A stretch of DNA of 33,810 nucleotides from Candidatus Omnitrophota bacterium (GTDB taxonomy: Bacteria; Omnitrophota; Gorgyraeia; Gygaellales; Profunditerraquicolaceae): NCBI GenBank assembly GCA_023247825.1, contig JAHFFR010000010.1:1-33810 (forward strand), written 5' to 3'. Positions 8,008 to 17,577 of the stretch are shown here, in pieces. Under the pieces are notes generated by a model. It saw nothing but the letters and a program-made list of their open reading frames with translations, had not been told where the DNA came from and ran no database searches. The position numbers were made by a program, and so were the translations under genes. How positions within the stretch are numbered: the stretch's first letter is position 1; every line of letters starts with the position of its first letter.

Positions 8008-9419
8008 GAATCGCAGGATTAGAGATAAAGGGTGTAACAAGTAATTCCAAAAATGTAAAAAAGGGCTTTGTCTTTGTTGCGATAAAAGGCAATCGCCAGG
8101 ACGGCAGCTATTTTATAAAAGAGGCAATTACCAGGGGCGCCAGCGTTATAGTTGTGCAAAAAGGAACAAGAAAAATAAAAATTCCCGATAAAATAAAATT
8201 ATTGAAAGTGGATGATTGCCGCAAGTTTTTAGCGGGTGCCTGCGCTGAATTTTTTGGATTCCCGTCGGATAGGCTTAAGGTCGCCGGTATTACCGGCACC
8301 AATGGTAAAACGACCATTTCCTACCTGATTGAGGCTATAGCCAAGGAGTCCGGTTATGATTGCGCGGTTATCGGCACGATTAATTACCGTTTTAAGAATA
8401 AAGTTATTGCAGCTAAAAATACCACTCCCGGCCCCGGGCAGCTTCAGGAATTATTTGCAAGAATGCTTGCCAGGAGGGTTAAATATTGCGCGATGGAGGT
8501 TTCATCCCATGCCCTGGACCAGGAGAGAGTAGGAGGAATTAATTTTAGCAGCGCTATTTTTACCAATCTTACCCAGGACCATTTAGATTATCACAAAAAT
8601 TTAGAAAATTATTTTTTGGCAAAGGCAAAACTTTTCCGTTTCCTGGCCGCTTCCGCTACAGCGATAATCAATAATGATGATAAATACGGCCGCAGAATTA
8701 AGCGGTTAACCAAGGCCGGGATTATGACTTACGGGATAAAAAACAAGTCAACTGTTATGGCTAAAGATATTAATTTTGGCAGTCACGCTACTGAATTTAC
8801 CCTAAGCGCGCCGAAAATCAATACTAGGATTAAAGTAAACCTGATTGGCAGGTATAATATCTATAACATCCTGGCGGCTGTTTGTTGGGGGATAAGCCAG
8901 GGATTAAGTATCAAAAATATAAAATCCGCAATTGAAAAATTCAAAAATGTCCCCGGAAGGCTGGAGAAAGTAAACTGTAAAAATGGGTACAGTATTTTTG
9001 TAGATTATGCTCATACCCCGGATGCGTTATGTAATGTAATCGGTACCTTAAGGTCGATAGTTAAGAGGAGGATTGTAGTAATTTTTGGCTGCGGAGGGGA
9101 GCGGGATAAGCTTAAGCGGCCGATAATGGGTAAGGTAGTTACAGATCTGGCAGATTATGCCGTCCTTACCAGCGATAATCCCCGCTCTGAAGATCCTGTC
9201 CAGATAATTAAAGATATAGAGAAAGGCATAAGCAAAAATAATTACTGCTCGTTACCTGAACGGGGCGCCGCCATACGTAAAGGTTTATCGCTGCTGGAAA
9301 AAGATGATTGCCTGCTTATTGCCGGCAAGGGGCATGAAAATTATCAGGTATTAAAAAATAAGGTCCAGCATTTTAATGACCGAAAGGAAGTCCAGAAGTG
9401 TTTAGCGTCGAAGAAATAG
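8004..9419 (+). CDS. murE: UDP-N-acetylmuramoyl-L-alanyl-D-glutamate ligase MurE (probably meso-DAP adding)
   Basis: GITGTNGKTTISYLIE, EVSSHALDQERVGG, TSDNPRSEDP; 4-nt overlap with ftsI. Confidence 0.95.
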   Translation: MRIAGLEIKGVTSNSKNVKKGFVFVAIKGNRQDGSYFIKEAITRGASVIVVQKGTRKIKIPDKIKLLKVDDCRKFLAGACAEFFGFPSDRLKVAGITGTNGKTTISYLIEAIAKESGYDCAVIGTINYRFKNKVIAAKNTTPGPGQLQELFARMLARRVKYCAMEVSSHALDQERVGGINFSSAIFTNLTQDHLDYHKNLENYFLAKAKLFRFLAASATAIINNDDKYGRRIKRLTKAGIMTYGIKNKSTVMAKDINFGSHATEFTLSAPKINTRIKVNLIGRYNIYNILAAVCWGISQGLSIKNIKSAIEKFKNVPGRLEKVNCKNGYSIFVDYAHTPDALCNVIGTLRSIVKRRIVVIFGCGGERDKLKRPIMGKVVTDLADYAVLTSDNPRSEDPVQIIKDIEKGISKNNYCSLPERGAAIRKGLSLLEKDDCLLIAGKGHENYQVLKNKVQHFNDRKEVQKCLASKK

Positions 9420-10759
9420 TCAAAGCCACAGGCGGTATCCTTATTCAGGGAGACCGGAATGATAAGATCTGCGGTATTTCCACCGATTCAAGGAAATTAA
9501 AGCCATTTGAGGCATTTTTAGCTTTAAGAGGCAATAATTTTGACGGCCATGATTTTATCGAAGAATCCTTGAAATCAAAAATTTCCTGTGTGATTGTAGA
9601 GCGCATGCCCGAGAATTCGATTCCTAGCGGGATAGCAGTTATCAAAGTCAAAAATACTACGCTGGCCTTAGGCGATATTGCCCGAAGCCGCCGGCAAAAA
9701 TTTAATTTGCCGGTTATCGCAGTTACCGGTTCAAATGGAAAAACCACAACCAAGGATATGATTGCTTGGATTCTATCATCAAATGCTCAAGTATTAAAAA
9801 ATGAAGGGACCAAGAATAATCAAATCGGCCTTCCGCAGACCTTGCTCCAGCTTACGGAAAAAGATAATTTTGCGGTGGTTGAAATTGGAACCAATCATTT
9901 CGGCGAAGTGGATTATCTGGCTAAAATTGCCAAGCCCAATATCGGCTTAATTACTAATATCGGCCAAAGCCATCTTGAGTTTTTAAATAATCTGAGGGGG
10001 GTTTTAAAAGAAAAATTAAGCTTGCTTGATAATTTAGCAAAACCGGCGCTTGCTATCCTTAACGCCGACGATAAATTACTTAAAGGAATAATTACGCAAA
10101 GTAATAAAGGAGAGCATGTTTTCAGTTACGGGATTAATGAAAAAGCTGATTTTTGCGCTTCCGCAATTAAACTTAAAGGCGGAAAATTAGAATTTAAGGT
10201 TAACCGCAAATTTGATTTTGCATTATCCACGTTAGGCTATTATAATACTTATAATGCGCTGGGGGCGATTTCAGCCGGCCGGATATTAGGTTTAAGCTAT
10301 CCTGAAATCAGCTGCCGGCTGGATGTTTTTAAGTTCCCTGAAGGCAGGCTTAATCTTGTTGAATTTAAAGGCCTTAGGTTTATTGACGACACGTATAATT
10401 CCAATCCTTTTTCCCTGAAGGCAGCGCTTACGGCAATGGATGCTGCAAGATGCAAGGGTAACAAAATCTTAATTATGGGCGATATGCTGGAATTAGGCAG
10501 GCAAAAAGAATTATTGCATAAGCAAATTGCAAGGAGTATAACCAATACGTGCGATCTTCTGGTGGCAGTAGGGGGGTTAGCCAGGCTTACTGCCCAGTCA
10601 GCCCAAAAAAGCGGTTTTAAGAATAAAAATATATTCTGTTGCGATAGCGCAGAAGAGGCCAGGGGTTTATTGTTTAATAAGATTTCTCCTACGGCGCGCG
10701 ACATAATCCTTGTAAAAGGCTCCCGGTCGATGAAAATGGAGGAGATTTTTAAAATTTAA
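9398..10759 (+). CDS. murF: UDP-N-acetylmuramoyl-tripeptide--D-alanyl-D-alanine ligase
   Basis: AVTGSNGKTTTKDMIAWIL, NEGTKNNQIGLPQTLL, DDTYNSNPFSLKAAL; overlaps murE. Confidence 0.95.
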   Translation: MFSVEEIVKATGGILIQGDRNDKICGISTDSRKLKPFEAFLALRGNNFDGHDFIEESLKSKISCVIVERMPENSIPSGIAVIKVKNTTLALGDIARSRRQKFNLPVIAVTGSNGKTTTKDMIAWILSSNAQVLKNEGTKNNQIGLPQTLLQLTEKDNFAVVEIGTNHFGEVDYLAKIAKPNIGLITNIGQSHLEFLNNLRGVLKEKLSLLDNLAKPALAILNADDKLLKGIITQSNKGEHVFSYGINEKADFCASAIKLKGGKLEFKVNRKFDFALSTLGYYNTYNALGAISAGRILGLSYPEISCRLDVFKFPEGRLNLVEFKGLRFIDDTYNSNPFSLKAALTAMDAARCKGNKILIMGDMLELGRQKELLHKQIARSITNTCDLLVAVGGLARLTAQSAQKSGFKNKNIFCCDSAEEARGLLFNKISPTARDIILVKGSRSMKMEEIFKI

Positions 10760-11847
10760 TGCTTTACCACCTGCTTTATCCGCTCAGGGATTTTATCTCC
10801 GTTTTTAATTTATTCCGTTACATTACTTTTCGTGCGGCAATGGCTGCTTTAACCGCCTTTGGGCTTAGCCTGGTTTTTGGCCCGCCGCTAATTAGAAAAC
10901 TAAAAGCCTTAAAAGTGGGCGAGAAAATCAATAAGGCCGATAGCCTGAAACTGGATGATATCCTCCGCCATAAGGAAAGCACGCCGACGATGGGCGGAAT
11001 ACTTATCCTTGGCTCAATTATAATCTCAACCATTCTTTGGGCTGATATTAGTTATCAGTGCGTCTGGATTGTTTTATTCAGTACGATATGGCTTGGGTTT
11101 ACCGGTTTCATTGATGATTATCTAAAACAGGTAAAGAAAAAGGCAAAGGGATTGCCATCAAGCGTAAAACTTGCCAGCCAGGTTATCTTAGGTTTGATAC
11201 TGGGCATAATCCTTATTATGGAGAACCAGCATAATCTTAACCTGGAGATCCCTTTTTTAAAAGGGGTTAATTTTGATTTGGATGGGTTGTATATCTTATT
11301 TGTAATATTGGTAATTGCCGGTTCATCTAATGCCGTAAACCTTACTGATGGGTTAGACGGGCTTGCCATCGGTATTATAGTAATGGTGGGGATTGCCTTT
11401 AGCCTGCTTTGCTATGTTTCAGGCAATATGAATTTAAGCCGGTATCTTTTAATTCCATATATTAAAGGCGGCGGAGAGCTGACTATTTTTTGCGCAAGCA
11501 TTGTTGGGGCGGGATTAGGTTTTCTGTGGTTTAACTGTTATCCTGCCGCAATCTTTATGGGTGATGTCGGCTCTCTTGCTTTAGGCGGGGCCATCGGAAC
11601 TGTTGCGTTATTAATTAAAAAAGAAATGCTGCTTATCATTGTCGGCGGAATATTTGTTTTAGAGGCACTTTCGGTTATATTGCAGGTGGCTTCTTTCAAG
11701 TTGACCAGGAAACGGATTTTTAAGATTGCTCCCCTGCACCATCATTTCCAGTTTTTGGGTTGGCCTGAGAATAAGGTAATTGTCAGGTTCTGGATTATTG
11801 CGGGCCTGCTTGCCCTTTTTACACTGGTCACCCTGAAGATCAGGTAA
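10759..11847 (+). CDS. mraY: Phospho-N-acetylmuramoyl-pentapeptide-transferase
   Basis: HKESTPTMGGILI, NAVNLTDGLDGLA, FMGDVGSLALGG, APLHHHFQFLGWPENKVIVRFWI; polytopic membrane protein. Confidence 0.97.
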   Translation: MLYHLLYPLRDFISVFNLFRYITFRAAMAALTAFGLSLVFGPPLIRKLKALKVGEKINKADSLKLDDILRHKESTPTMGGILILGSIIISTILWADISYQCVWIVLFSTIWLGFTGFIDDYLKQVKKKAKGLPSSVKLASQVILGLILGIILIMENQHNLNLEIPFLKGVNFDLDGLYILFVILVIAGSSNAVNLTDGLDGLAIGIIVMVGIAFSLLCYVSGNMNLSRYLLIPYIKGGGELTIFCASIVGAGLGFLWFNCYPAAIFMGDVGSLALGGAIGTVALLIKKEMLLIIVGGIFVLEALSVILQVASFKLTRKRIFKIAPLHHHFQFLGWPENKVIVRFWIIAGLLALFTLVTLKIR

Positions 11848-11854
11848 TCTATTC

Positions 11855-13120
11855 ATGCGGAACAGCGGATACTTTAAAAATAAAAAAATAACGATAGTAG
11901 GTTTAGCGCGCTCCGGGGTAGCCTGTGCCAATCTTCTGGATGGATTGGGAGCTATTGTAAGCATTACGGAGATTAAAGATAATGCGCAGACCAGAGAGTC
12001 TTGCGCTAAACTTTGTTCGAGTAAAATTTCAGTTGAACTGGGAAAACATAGCCAGGCAATTATCAGGCAAGCGGATTTAATAGTTATTTCTCCCGGCGTG
12101 CCGGAAAATTCCCAGCCGATTAAATGGGCCAGGGAATTCAATAAGCCGGTCATAAGTGAAATTGAGGTAGCCAGTATTTTGTGCCCGGCCCAGATTATCG
12201 CAGTAACCGGTTCTAACGGTAAAACCACGGTGACCACTTTAATCGGGAAAGTTTTAAGCGAGGCGCAAAAAAAGGTTTTTGTATGCGGCAATATCGGAAA
12301 TCCGTTTTGCGGGGAAGTAGGGCGTATGCAGGAAGGGGATTTTGTTGTCCTTGAGGTAAGCTCCTTTCAGCTTGAGGCGATAAAAGATTTTAAACCCAAG
12401 ATTGCCGTTATTTTAAACCTCACCCCCAATCATTTAGACCGCTATAATAATATACGGGAATATTTAGATGCAAAGAAGCGTATTTTTATGAATCAGGATA
12501 AAGGCGACTTTTTGATTTTAAATGCGGATGACCCGCTGCTTAAGGATATTAAAAATCAGGCAAATTCAAAAGTTATTTTTTTTACTATAGCGCAAGGTTT
12601 GAACCCCAATCAAAGCGCGGTTTTTAGCGTAGGTCAGGTTTTAGGGATTGATAAAAGGCTGATGCAAAAGGTGTTTAGTGAATTTAAGGGAATCCAGCAT
12701 CGTATGGAGGAGCTGCGGCAGATTAATGGGGTAAGGTTTATTAATGATTCCAAGGCAACTACTGCGGATTCGGCAATCTGGGCGATTAAGAATATCGATA
12801 CGCCGATAATTCTTATTGCCGGAGGCAGGCATAAAGGTATTGATTACCGGGTAATTCTTGAGCCTGCCAGGGGTAAAGTTAAACAGGTAATTCTTATCGG
12901 AGAGGCAAAAGAAAAAATCTCGCGCGACATAAACGGCGAATTTCCGGTAGAGATGGCCGCAAGCCTTGAGGATGCGGTAAATAAGGCTTATGCCTGCGCG
13001 TTACCCGGGTATTGCGTATTATTTTCTCCCATGTGCTCAAGTTTTGATATGTTTAAAGATTATGAGGACCGGGGCAGGGTATTTAAAAAAATTGTATCGG
13101 AGTTAGCCTCTAAAGATTAA
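11855..13120 (+). CDS. murD: UDP-N-acetylmuramoyl-L-alanine--D-glutamate ligase
   Basis: TIVGLARSGVACANLL, AVTGSNGKTTVTTLIG, LNLTPNHLDRY, FINDSKATT. Confidence 0.95.
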   Translation: MRNSGYFKNKKITIVGLARSGVACANLLDGLGAIVSITEIKDNAQTRESCAKLCSSKISVELGKHSQAIIRQADLIVISPGVPENSQPIKWAREFNKPVISEIEVASILCPAQIIAVTGSNGKTTVTTLIGKVLSEAQKKVFVCGNIGNPFCGEVGRMQEGDFVVLEVSSFQLEAIKDFKPKIAVILNLTPNHLDRYNNIREYLDAKKRIFMNQDKGDFLILNADDPLLKDIKNQANSKVIFFTIAQGLNPNQSAVFSVGQVLGIDKRLMQKVFSEFKGIQHRMEELRQINGVRFINDSKATTADSAIWAIKNIDTPIILIAGGRHKGIDYRVILEPARGKVKQVILIGEAKEKISRDINGEFPVEMAASLEDAVNKAYACALPGYCVLFSPMCSSFDMFKDYEDRGRVFKKIVSELASKD

Positions 13121-13125
13121 TCCCT

Positions 13126-14220
13126 ATGGTTAGAAAGACGCGCATTAATTTGCTTACTATATCAATTGTGCTTGTCTGTATCGGCATAGTTATGATTTAT
13201 AGTTCATCAAGTATTTATGCCTGGGAAAGGTATGGGGATAGTTTTTATTTTCTAAAGCGGCATTTATCTTTTCTGGCGGTAGGGTTATTATTTACTTTCC
13301 TGGCGATGATTGTTGATTATCGAAGTTTCAGGAAATATTCCCGTCCGATGCTTATGGTTGCTATCATCCTGCTTGTTTTAGTGCTTATCCCCGGAATAGG
13401 CAGGGAGGTCTCCGGAGCCCGGAGATGGTTTAGGTATAAATTTATCAGTTTTCAGCCTTCAGAGTTTGCTAATTTAGCGCTTATTATTTATACTGCCGAT
13501 TTTGTCTGCCGTAAGGCGGATAAAATTAAAATGCTGGTTCGCGGATTTCTGCCTCCGATGTGCGTATTGGGAGCAACCGTTTTGCTTATACTTTTGCAGC
13601 CGGATTTAGGAACGGTTATTGCTTTATCCAGCGTAGTTTTGCTTATGCTTTTTATCGCAGGCGTCAGAGGCAGGTATATTTTAACTTTAATACTCTCTAG
13701 CCTGCCGGCGCTTTACCTGCTGGTTTTTAGTGTGCCTTACCGCCGGGCGAGAATCCTGGCATTTTTAAATCCCTGGCTTGACCCGAAAGGGACGGGTTTT
13801 CAAATTATCCAATCACAGGTTGCCATAGGCTCAGGCGGATTGTTCGGAAGAGGGCTGGGGCACTCTCAGCAAAAACTTTTTTATCTTCCCGCGGCGCATA
13901 CGGATTTTATTTTTTCTATTATCGGCGAGGAACTTGGATTATTAGGCACGCTTGGAATAATTGTTTTATTTATGATTTTTATTCAGCAGGGGCTTAAAGT
14001 TATTAAGAACGCGCAGGATAAATTCGGGTATTTTCTCGCTTTAGGCCTGGTTTTAATGATTTCCCTTAAAGCGATTATAAATATCGGAGTTTCCTGCGGG
14101 GCATTTCCCACTAAGGGCCTGCCTTTGCCGTTTATAAGCTATGGCGGCTCTTCGCTGATATTTGATATGGTCAGCCTGGGCATATTGATTAATATCGCGC
14201 GTACCGGGGAGTATCCATAA
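13126..14220 (+). CDS. ftsW: SEDS-family peptidoglycan glycosyltransferase FtsW
   Basis: Polytopic; QPSEFANLALIIY, LLQPDLGTVI, AAHTDFIFSIIGEELG, GLPLPFISYGGSSL motifs. Confidence 0.95.
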   Translation: MVRKTRINLLTISIVLVCIGIVMIYSSSSIYAWERYGDSFYFLKRHLSFLAVGLLFTFLAMIVDYRSFRKYSRPMLMVAIILLVLVLIPGIGREVSGARRWFRYKFISFQPSEFANLALIIYTADFVCRKADKIKMLVRGFLPPMCVLGATVLLILLQPDLGTVIALSSVVLLMLFIAGVRGRYILTLILSSLPALYLLVFSVPYRRARILAFLNPWLDPKGTGFQIIQSQVAIGSGGLFGRGLGHSQQKLFYLPAAHTDFIFSIIGEELGLLGTLGIIVLFMIFIQQGLKVIKNAQDKFGYFLALGLVLMISLKAIINIGVSCGAFPTKGLPLPFISYGGSSLIFDMVSLGILINIARTGEYP

Positions 14221-14221
14221 T

Positions 14222-15304
14222 ATGCGTATTCTAATTGTTACCGGCTCAAGCGGTGGGCATATTTTTCCAGCCGCGGCTTTAATTGATTCATTAAAGGGTT
14301 GCTCTAGCCGGATACTTCTGGTATTACCCAAAAAAAGCAAAGAAAATAAAATTCCCGTAAATTTAGTAAAAATAAAATATATTCATACCGCTAATTTGAC
14401 TTTAAGTTTAAGCAGAAAAAATATATCCGGGGCATTGTTCTTTTTATTAGGAGCCTGGGAAAGTTTGCGTATTATCATAGAATTTAAACCGGATGTTGTC
14501 GTTGGGTTCGGCAGTTTAAATACTGTTGCCCTGGTATTCTGGGCATGGTTATTCAGGATAAATACTATAATCCATGAGCAGAATGTTATCCCCGGCAGGG
14601 CAAACCGTTTATTGGCCAAGTTAGCCGATAAAATAGCGGTATCCTTCAGCCAGACAGCCGGCTATTTAAATATATCTGCCAAAAAAATCAGGCTGGTGGG
14701 TAACCCTTTGCGCAGAGAGTTAGTTAGGCTAAAGAAGGATGAAGCGTTAAATTTTTTTGGTTTTAAAGAAGGAAGATTCAATATATTAATTACCGGCGGC
14801 AGCCAGGGGTCGCATAAATTAAATACCGCGGTTTTTGAGTCAATATCTGCCTTTGAGAGGAAAGATGATCTGCAGGTAATTCATATTTCAGGAATCAGCG
14901 ATTTTGCTTTACTCAAAAATAAGTACGCTTCTTCGGGCATATCCTATAAAATCTTTGATTTTTTCCCGGCTATGCAATATGCTTATAGCATAGCAGACCT
15001 TGTAATCTGCAGGGCAGGGGCAACAACGATTGCAGAGTTGCAGAAATTTGGTATTCCTGCGCTATTGGTCCCGTATCCTTTTGCTTATGCGCATCAATCA
15101 GCAAACGCCCGGGCTCTGGAGAGTATTGGTTCTGCCTTGATTATTAATGATGAAGAGTTGAGCGCGGAAAAAATAAGCGACTGCTTGCGCGAATTTTTAA
15201 AAAACCCTGATAAATTAGAGGCTATGCGCCGGGCATACGCAAAGATCCTGATTCCGGACGCAGCTTCATTGCTTGCCACAGAAGTATTAGATTTTTGCGG
15301 ATAA
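14222..15304 (+). CDS. murG: UDP-GlcNAc:undecaprenyl-PP-MurNAc-pentapeptide transferase
   Basis: TGSSGGHIFPAAAL, HEQNVIPGRANRLLA, ITGGSQGSHKLN, CRAGATTIAEL motifs. Confidence 0.95.
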   Translation: MRILIVTGSSGGHIFPAAALIDSLKGCSSRILLVLPKKSKENKIPVNLVKIKYIHTANLTLSLSRKNISGALFFLLGAWESLRIIIEFKPDVVVGFGSLNTVALVFWAWLFRINTIIHEQNVIPGRANRLLAKLADKIAVSFSQTAGYLNISAKKIRLVGNPLRRELVRLKKDEALNFFGFKEGRFNILITGGSQGSHKLNTAVFESISAFERKDDLQVIHISGISDFALLKNKYASSGISYKIFDFFPAMQYAYSIADLVICRAGATTIAELQKFGIPALLVPYPFAYAHQSANARALESIGSALIINDEELSAEKISDCLREFLKNPDKLEAMRRAYAKILIPDAASLLATEVLDFCG

Positions 15305-15307
15305 TAT

Positions 15308-15341
15308 AACCCCCGAGGTTTGCGTTTTAACCCCGGGGGTT
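15308..15341 (+). promoter_or_regulatory. GC-rich intergenic hairpin between murG and murC (candidate attenuator or processing/stability element)
   Basis: AACCCCCGAGGTT (15308-15320) and AACCCCGGGGGTT (15329-15341) pair over 13 positions with one mismatch; 8-nt loop TGCGTTTT; no adjacent U-tract. Confidence 0.65.
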
Positions 15342-15359
15342 GGGAAGGCAGTTTTTAGA

Positions 15360-16718
15360 ATGAAAGAACATTATTATTTCATAGGGATTGGCGGAATAGG
15401 GATGAGCGGAATTGCCCGCTTACTGCTTAAAAGCGGTTTTAGGGTAAGCGGCTCAGACCTAAAGGATAATCAGGTTATCGGGGAATTAAGAAGGTTGGGG
15501 GCCAGGATATTTATCGGCCATGACAGGCAGAATATAGGCGGGCAGGATGTAGTTGTCTATTCCTCAGCAATAAGAGAGGATAATCCTGAGATACAGCAGG
15601 CCAAAGCTTTAGGGATTACCTTGATTAAGAGAGCGGAGGCCCTGGCGCTTCTTATGCGGCAGAAAAAAGCAATAACTATTGCCGGCAGCCATGGCAAGAC
15701 CACTACTACTTCTTTAATTTCTTGCATGCTTCTTGAGGCAGGATTAAGCCCGACGGTAGCTATCGGCGGGATACTTAATAACATCAATACCAATGCCTGC
15801 CTGGGCAGGGGTGAATTTTTTGTTGCCGAAGCCGATGAGTCCGACGGTTCATTCTTAAGCTACACGCCGCAATATTCCGTTATTACCAATATCGACCATG
15901 AGCATCTGGACTATTATCATAATTTTGATGATGAATTAAATGCCTTTAAGATTTTTATAGAGCGTACCCAAAAAGACGGGTGTGTTTTTGCCTGCTCGGA
16001 TGACAGTGGGCTTTTAAGCCTGATGAAGGGCTATGAAGGCAGGCATTTGTTTTTCGGTTTAAACAACCCAGCGGATATTTACGCAAAAAATATTTCATTT
16101 ACCGGATTGTCTTCGGATTTCGACTGTTATTTTAAAAATAAGTTCGTCTGCCGTTTTCATCTTCCCCTGGGCGGAAAACATAATGTTTCAAATTCTCTTG
16201 CGGTAATCGGCCTGGGTTTAGAGTTAGGCATAGATTTAAAACATATCTTAAACAGCCTTAAAAGGTATAAAGGGGCCGGCCGGAGGCTCCAGACAAAATT
16301 TAAGAATAATAAATACCTGGTAATAGATGACTACGGCCATCATCCTTCGGAAATAAAGGCTACCTTACTGGCGGTAGCTGATTTGAAAGCCAAGCGCAGA
16401 ATCGTTGTGTTTCAGCCGCATCGTTACAGCCGGACTCAGTTACTTTTGGATGAATTTGCCAGGTCATTCGATCAGGCGGATTATTTAATTATTACCGATA
16501 TTTATGCGGCAAGCGAGCCTCCGATAGAAGGAGTAAATGCCCAAGGCTTGTTAAATAAAATAATGGAATACGCGCCGGATAAAAAAGTTGTATATTTAGC
16601 CAAGGAAAATATCGCGTCTCATATCTTGAGTATAATCAGGGAAGGTGATCTGGTGATTACCCTGGGGGCAGGGGATATCGTAAAGGTTTCTGATGAATTG
16701 GCCAAAGAGCTTAAGTAA
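15360..16718 (+). CDS. murC: UDP-N-acetylmuramate--L-alanine ligase
   Basis: IGIGGIGMSGIARLLL, AGSHGKTTTTSLIS, EADESDGSFL, DDYGHHPSEIKATL. Confidence 0.96.
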   Translation: MKEHYYFIGIGGIGMSGIARLLLKSGFRVSGSDLKDNQVIGELRRLGARIFIGHDRQNIGGQDVVVYSSAIREDNPEIQQAKALGITLIKRAEALALLMRQKKAITIAGSHGKTTTTSLISCMLLEAGLSPTVAIGGILNNINTNACLGRGEFFVAEADESDGSFLSYTPQYSVITNIDHEHLDYYHNFDDELNAFKIFIERTQKDGCVFACSDDSGLLSLMKGYEGRHLFFGLNNPADIYAKNISFTGLSSDFDCYFKNKFVCRFHLPLGGKHNVSNSLAVIGLGLELGIDLKHILNSLKRYKGAGRRLQTKFKNNKYLVIDDYGHHPSEIKATLLAVADLKAKRRIVVFQPHRYSRTQLLLDEFARSFDQADYLIITDIYAASEPPIEGVNAQGLLNKIMEYAPDKKVVYLAKENIASHILSIIREGDLVITLGAGDIVKVSDELAKELK

Positions 16719-17577
16719 AAAAATAAAAACAGAAGTTAATTTAGCAAATTATACGAGTTTTAAAATCGGGGGAGCGGCGGAGTTTTTCCTCTTGGCTAGG
16801 ACTATCAAGGAATTGCAAGATGCCTTAAGTTTTGCCAGAAATAAACGGATACCGGTTTTTATATTGGGTTCCGGCAGCAATATTCTGGTAAGTGACAGCG
16901 GGGTAAAAGGTTTAGTAATTAAATTAGGCGGGAAATATTTTAAAGATCTTCGTAGTTCAGGTAGCAGCGTGACAGCAGGAAGCGGCGTGAAATTAAGCCG
17001 GCTGATTTTGTTTGCAAAAACAAAAGGTTTATCAGGCTTAGAATTTGCCGCCGGAATTCCCGGGACCGTAGGCGGTTCTCTTCCGGGTAATGCCGGAGCC
17101 TGGGGTAAATCCATAGGCGATCTGGTTGAGGTTGTTTGTGTCCTAGGTTATAATGGCAGGCAAAAATTACTAAGCGCAAGGCAGTTAAGGTTTTCCTATC
17201 GTAAATCAAATTTAAATAAGTATATTATTGTTTGGGCAAAATTTAAATTGCGGAAGGAGAATAAAGGTGTAATCGCAGCAGAAATAAAGAGGTATATTTT
17301 GCAGCGCACTAGGAGCCAGAGCCATTGCCTGCCCAATGCGGGGTGTATTTTTAAAAATCCCGGCGGTTCAAGAGGCGCCGGGATGCTCATTGATTTATGC
17401 GCTTTAAAAGGAAAAAGAAAAGGCCAGGCGGTAATTTCAGCAATACATGCGAATTTTATCCTGAATTCGGGCAATGCCAAAAGCCGCGATGTTTTATTTC
17501 TTATGGATTTAATGCGAAGTAAAGTAAAGTCAAAGTTCGGGATTAATCTGGCGCCGGAGATAAAATTATGGAGATAA
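16693..17577 (+). CDS. murB: UDP-N-acetylmuramate dehydrogenase
   Basis: NYTSFKIGGAAEFF, LGSGSNILVSDSGVKGLVI, GIPGTVGGSLPGNAGAWG, NAGCIFKNPGG; 26-nt overlap with murC. Confidence 0.93.
   Translation: MNWPKSLSKKIKTEVNLANYTSFKIGGAAEFFLLARTIKELQDALSFARNKRIPVFILGSGSNILVSDSGVKGLVIKLGGKYFKDLRSSGSSVTAGSGVKLSRLILFAKTKGLSGLEFAAGIPGTVGGSLPGNAGAWGKSIGDLVEVVCVLGYNGRQKLLSARQLRFSYRKSNLNKYIIVWAKFKLRKENKGVIAAEIKRYILQRTRSQSHCLPNAGCIFKNPGGSRGAGMLIDLCALKGKRKGQAVISAIHANFILNSGNAKSRDVLFLMDLMRSKVKSKFGINLAPEIKLWR

Noticed and set aside
11659-12291. Long minus-strand ORF (210 aa) across mraY/murD
   Set aside because: Antisense to confidently identified mraY and murD coding sequence; no recognisable protein motifs.
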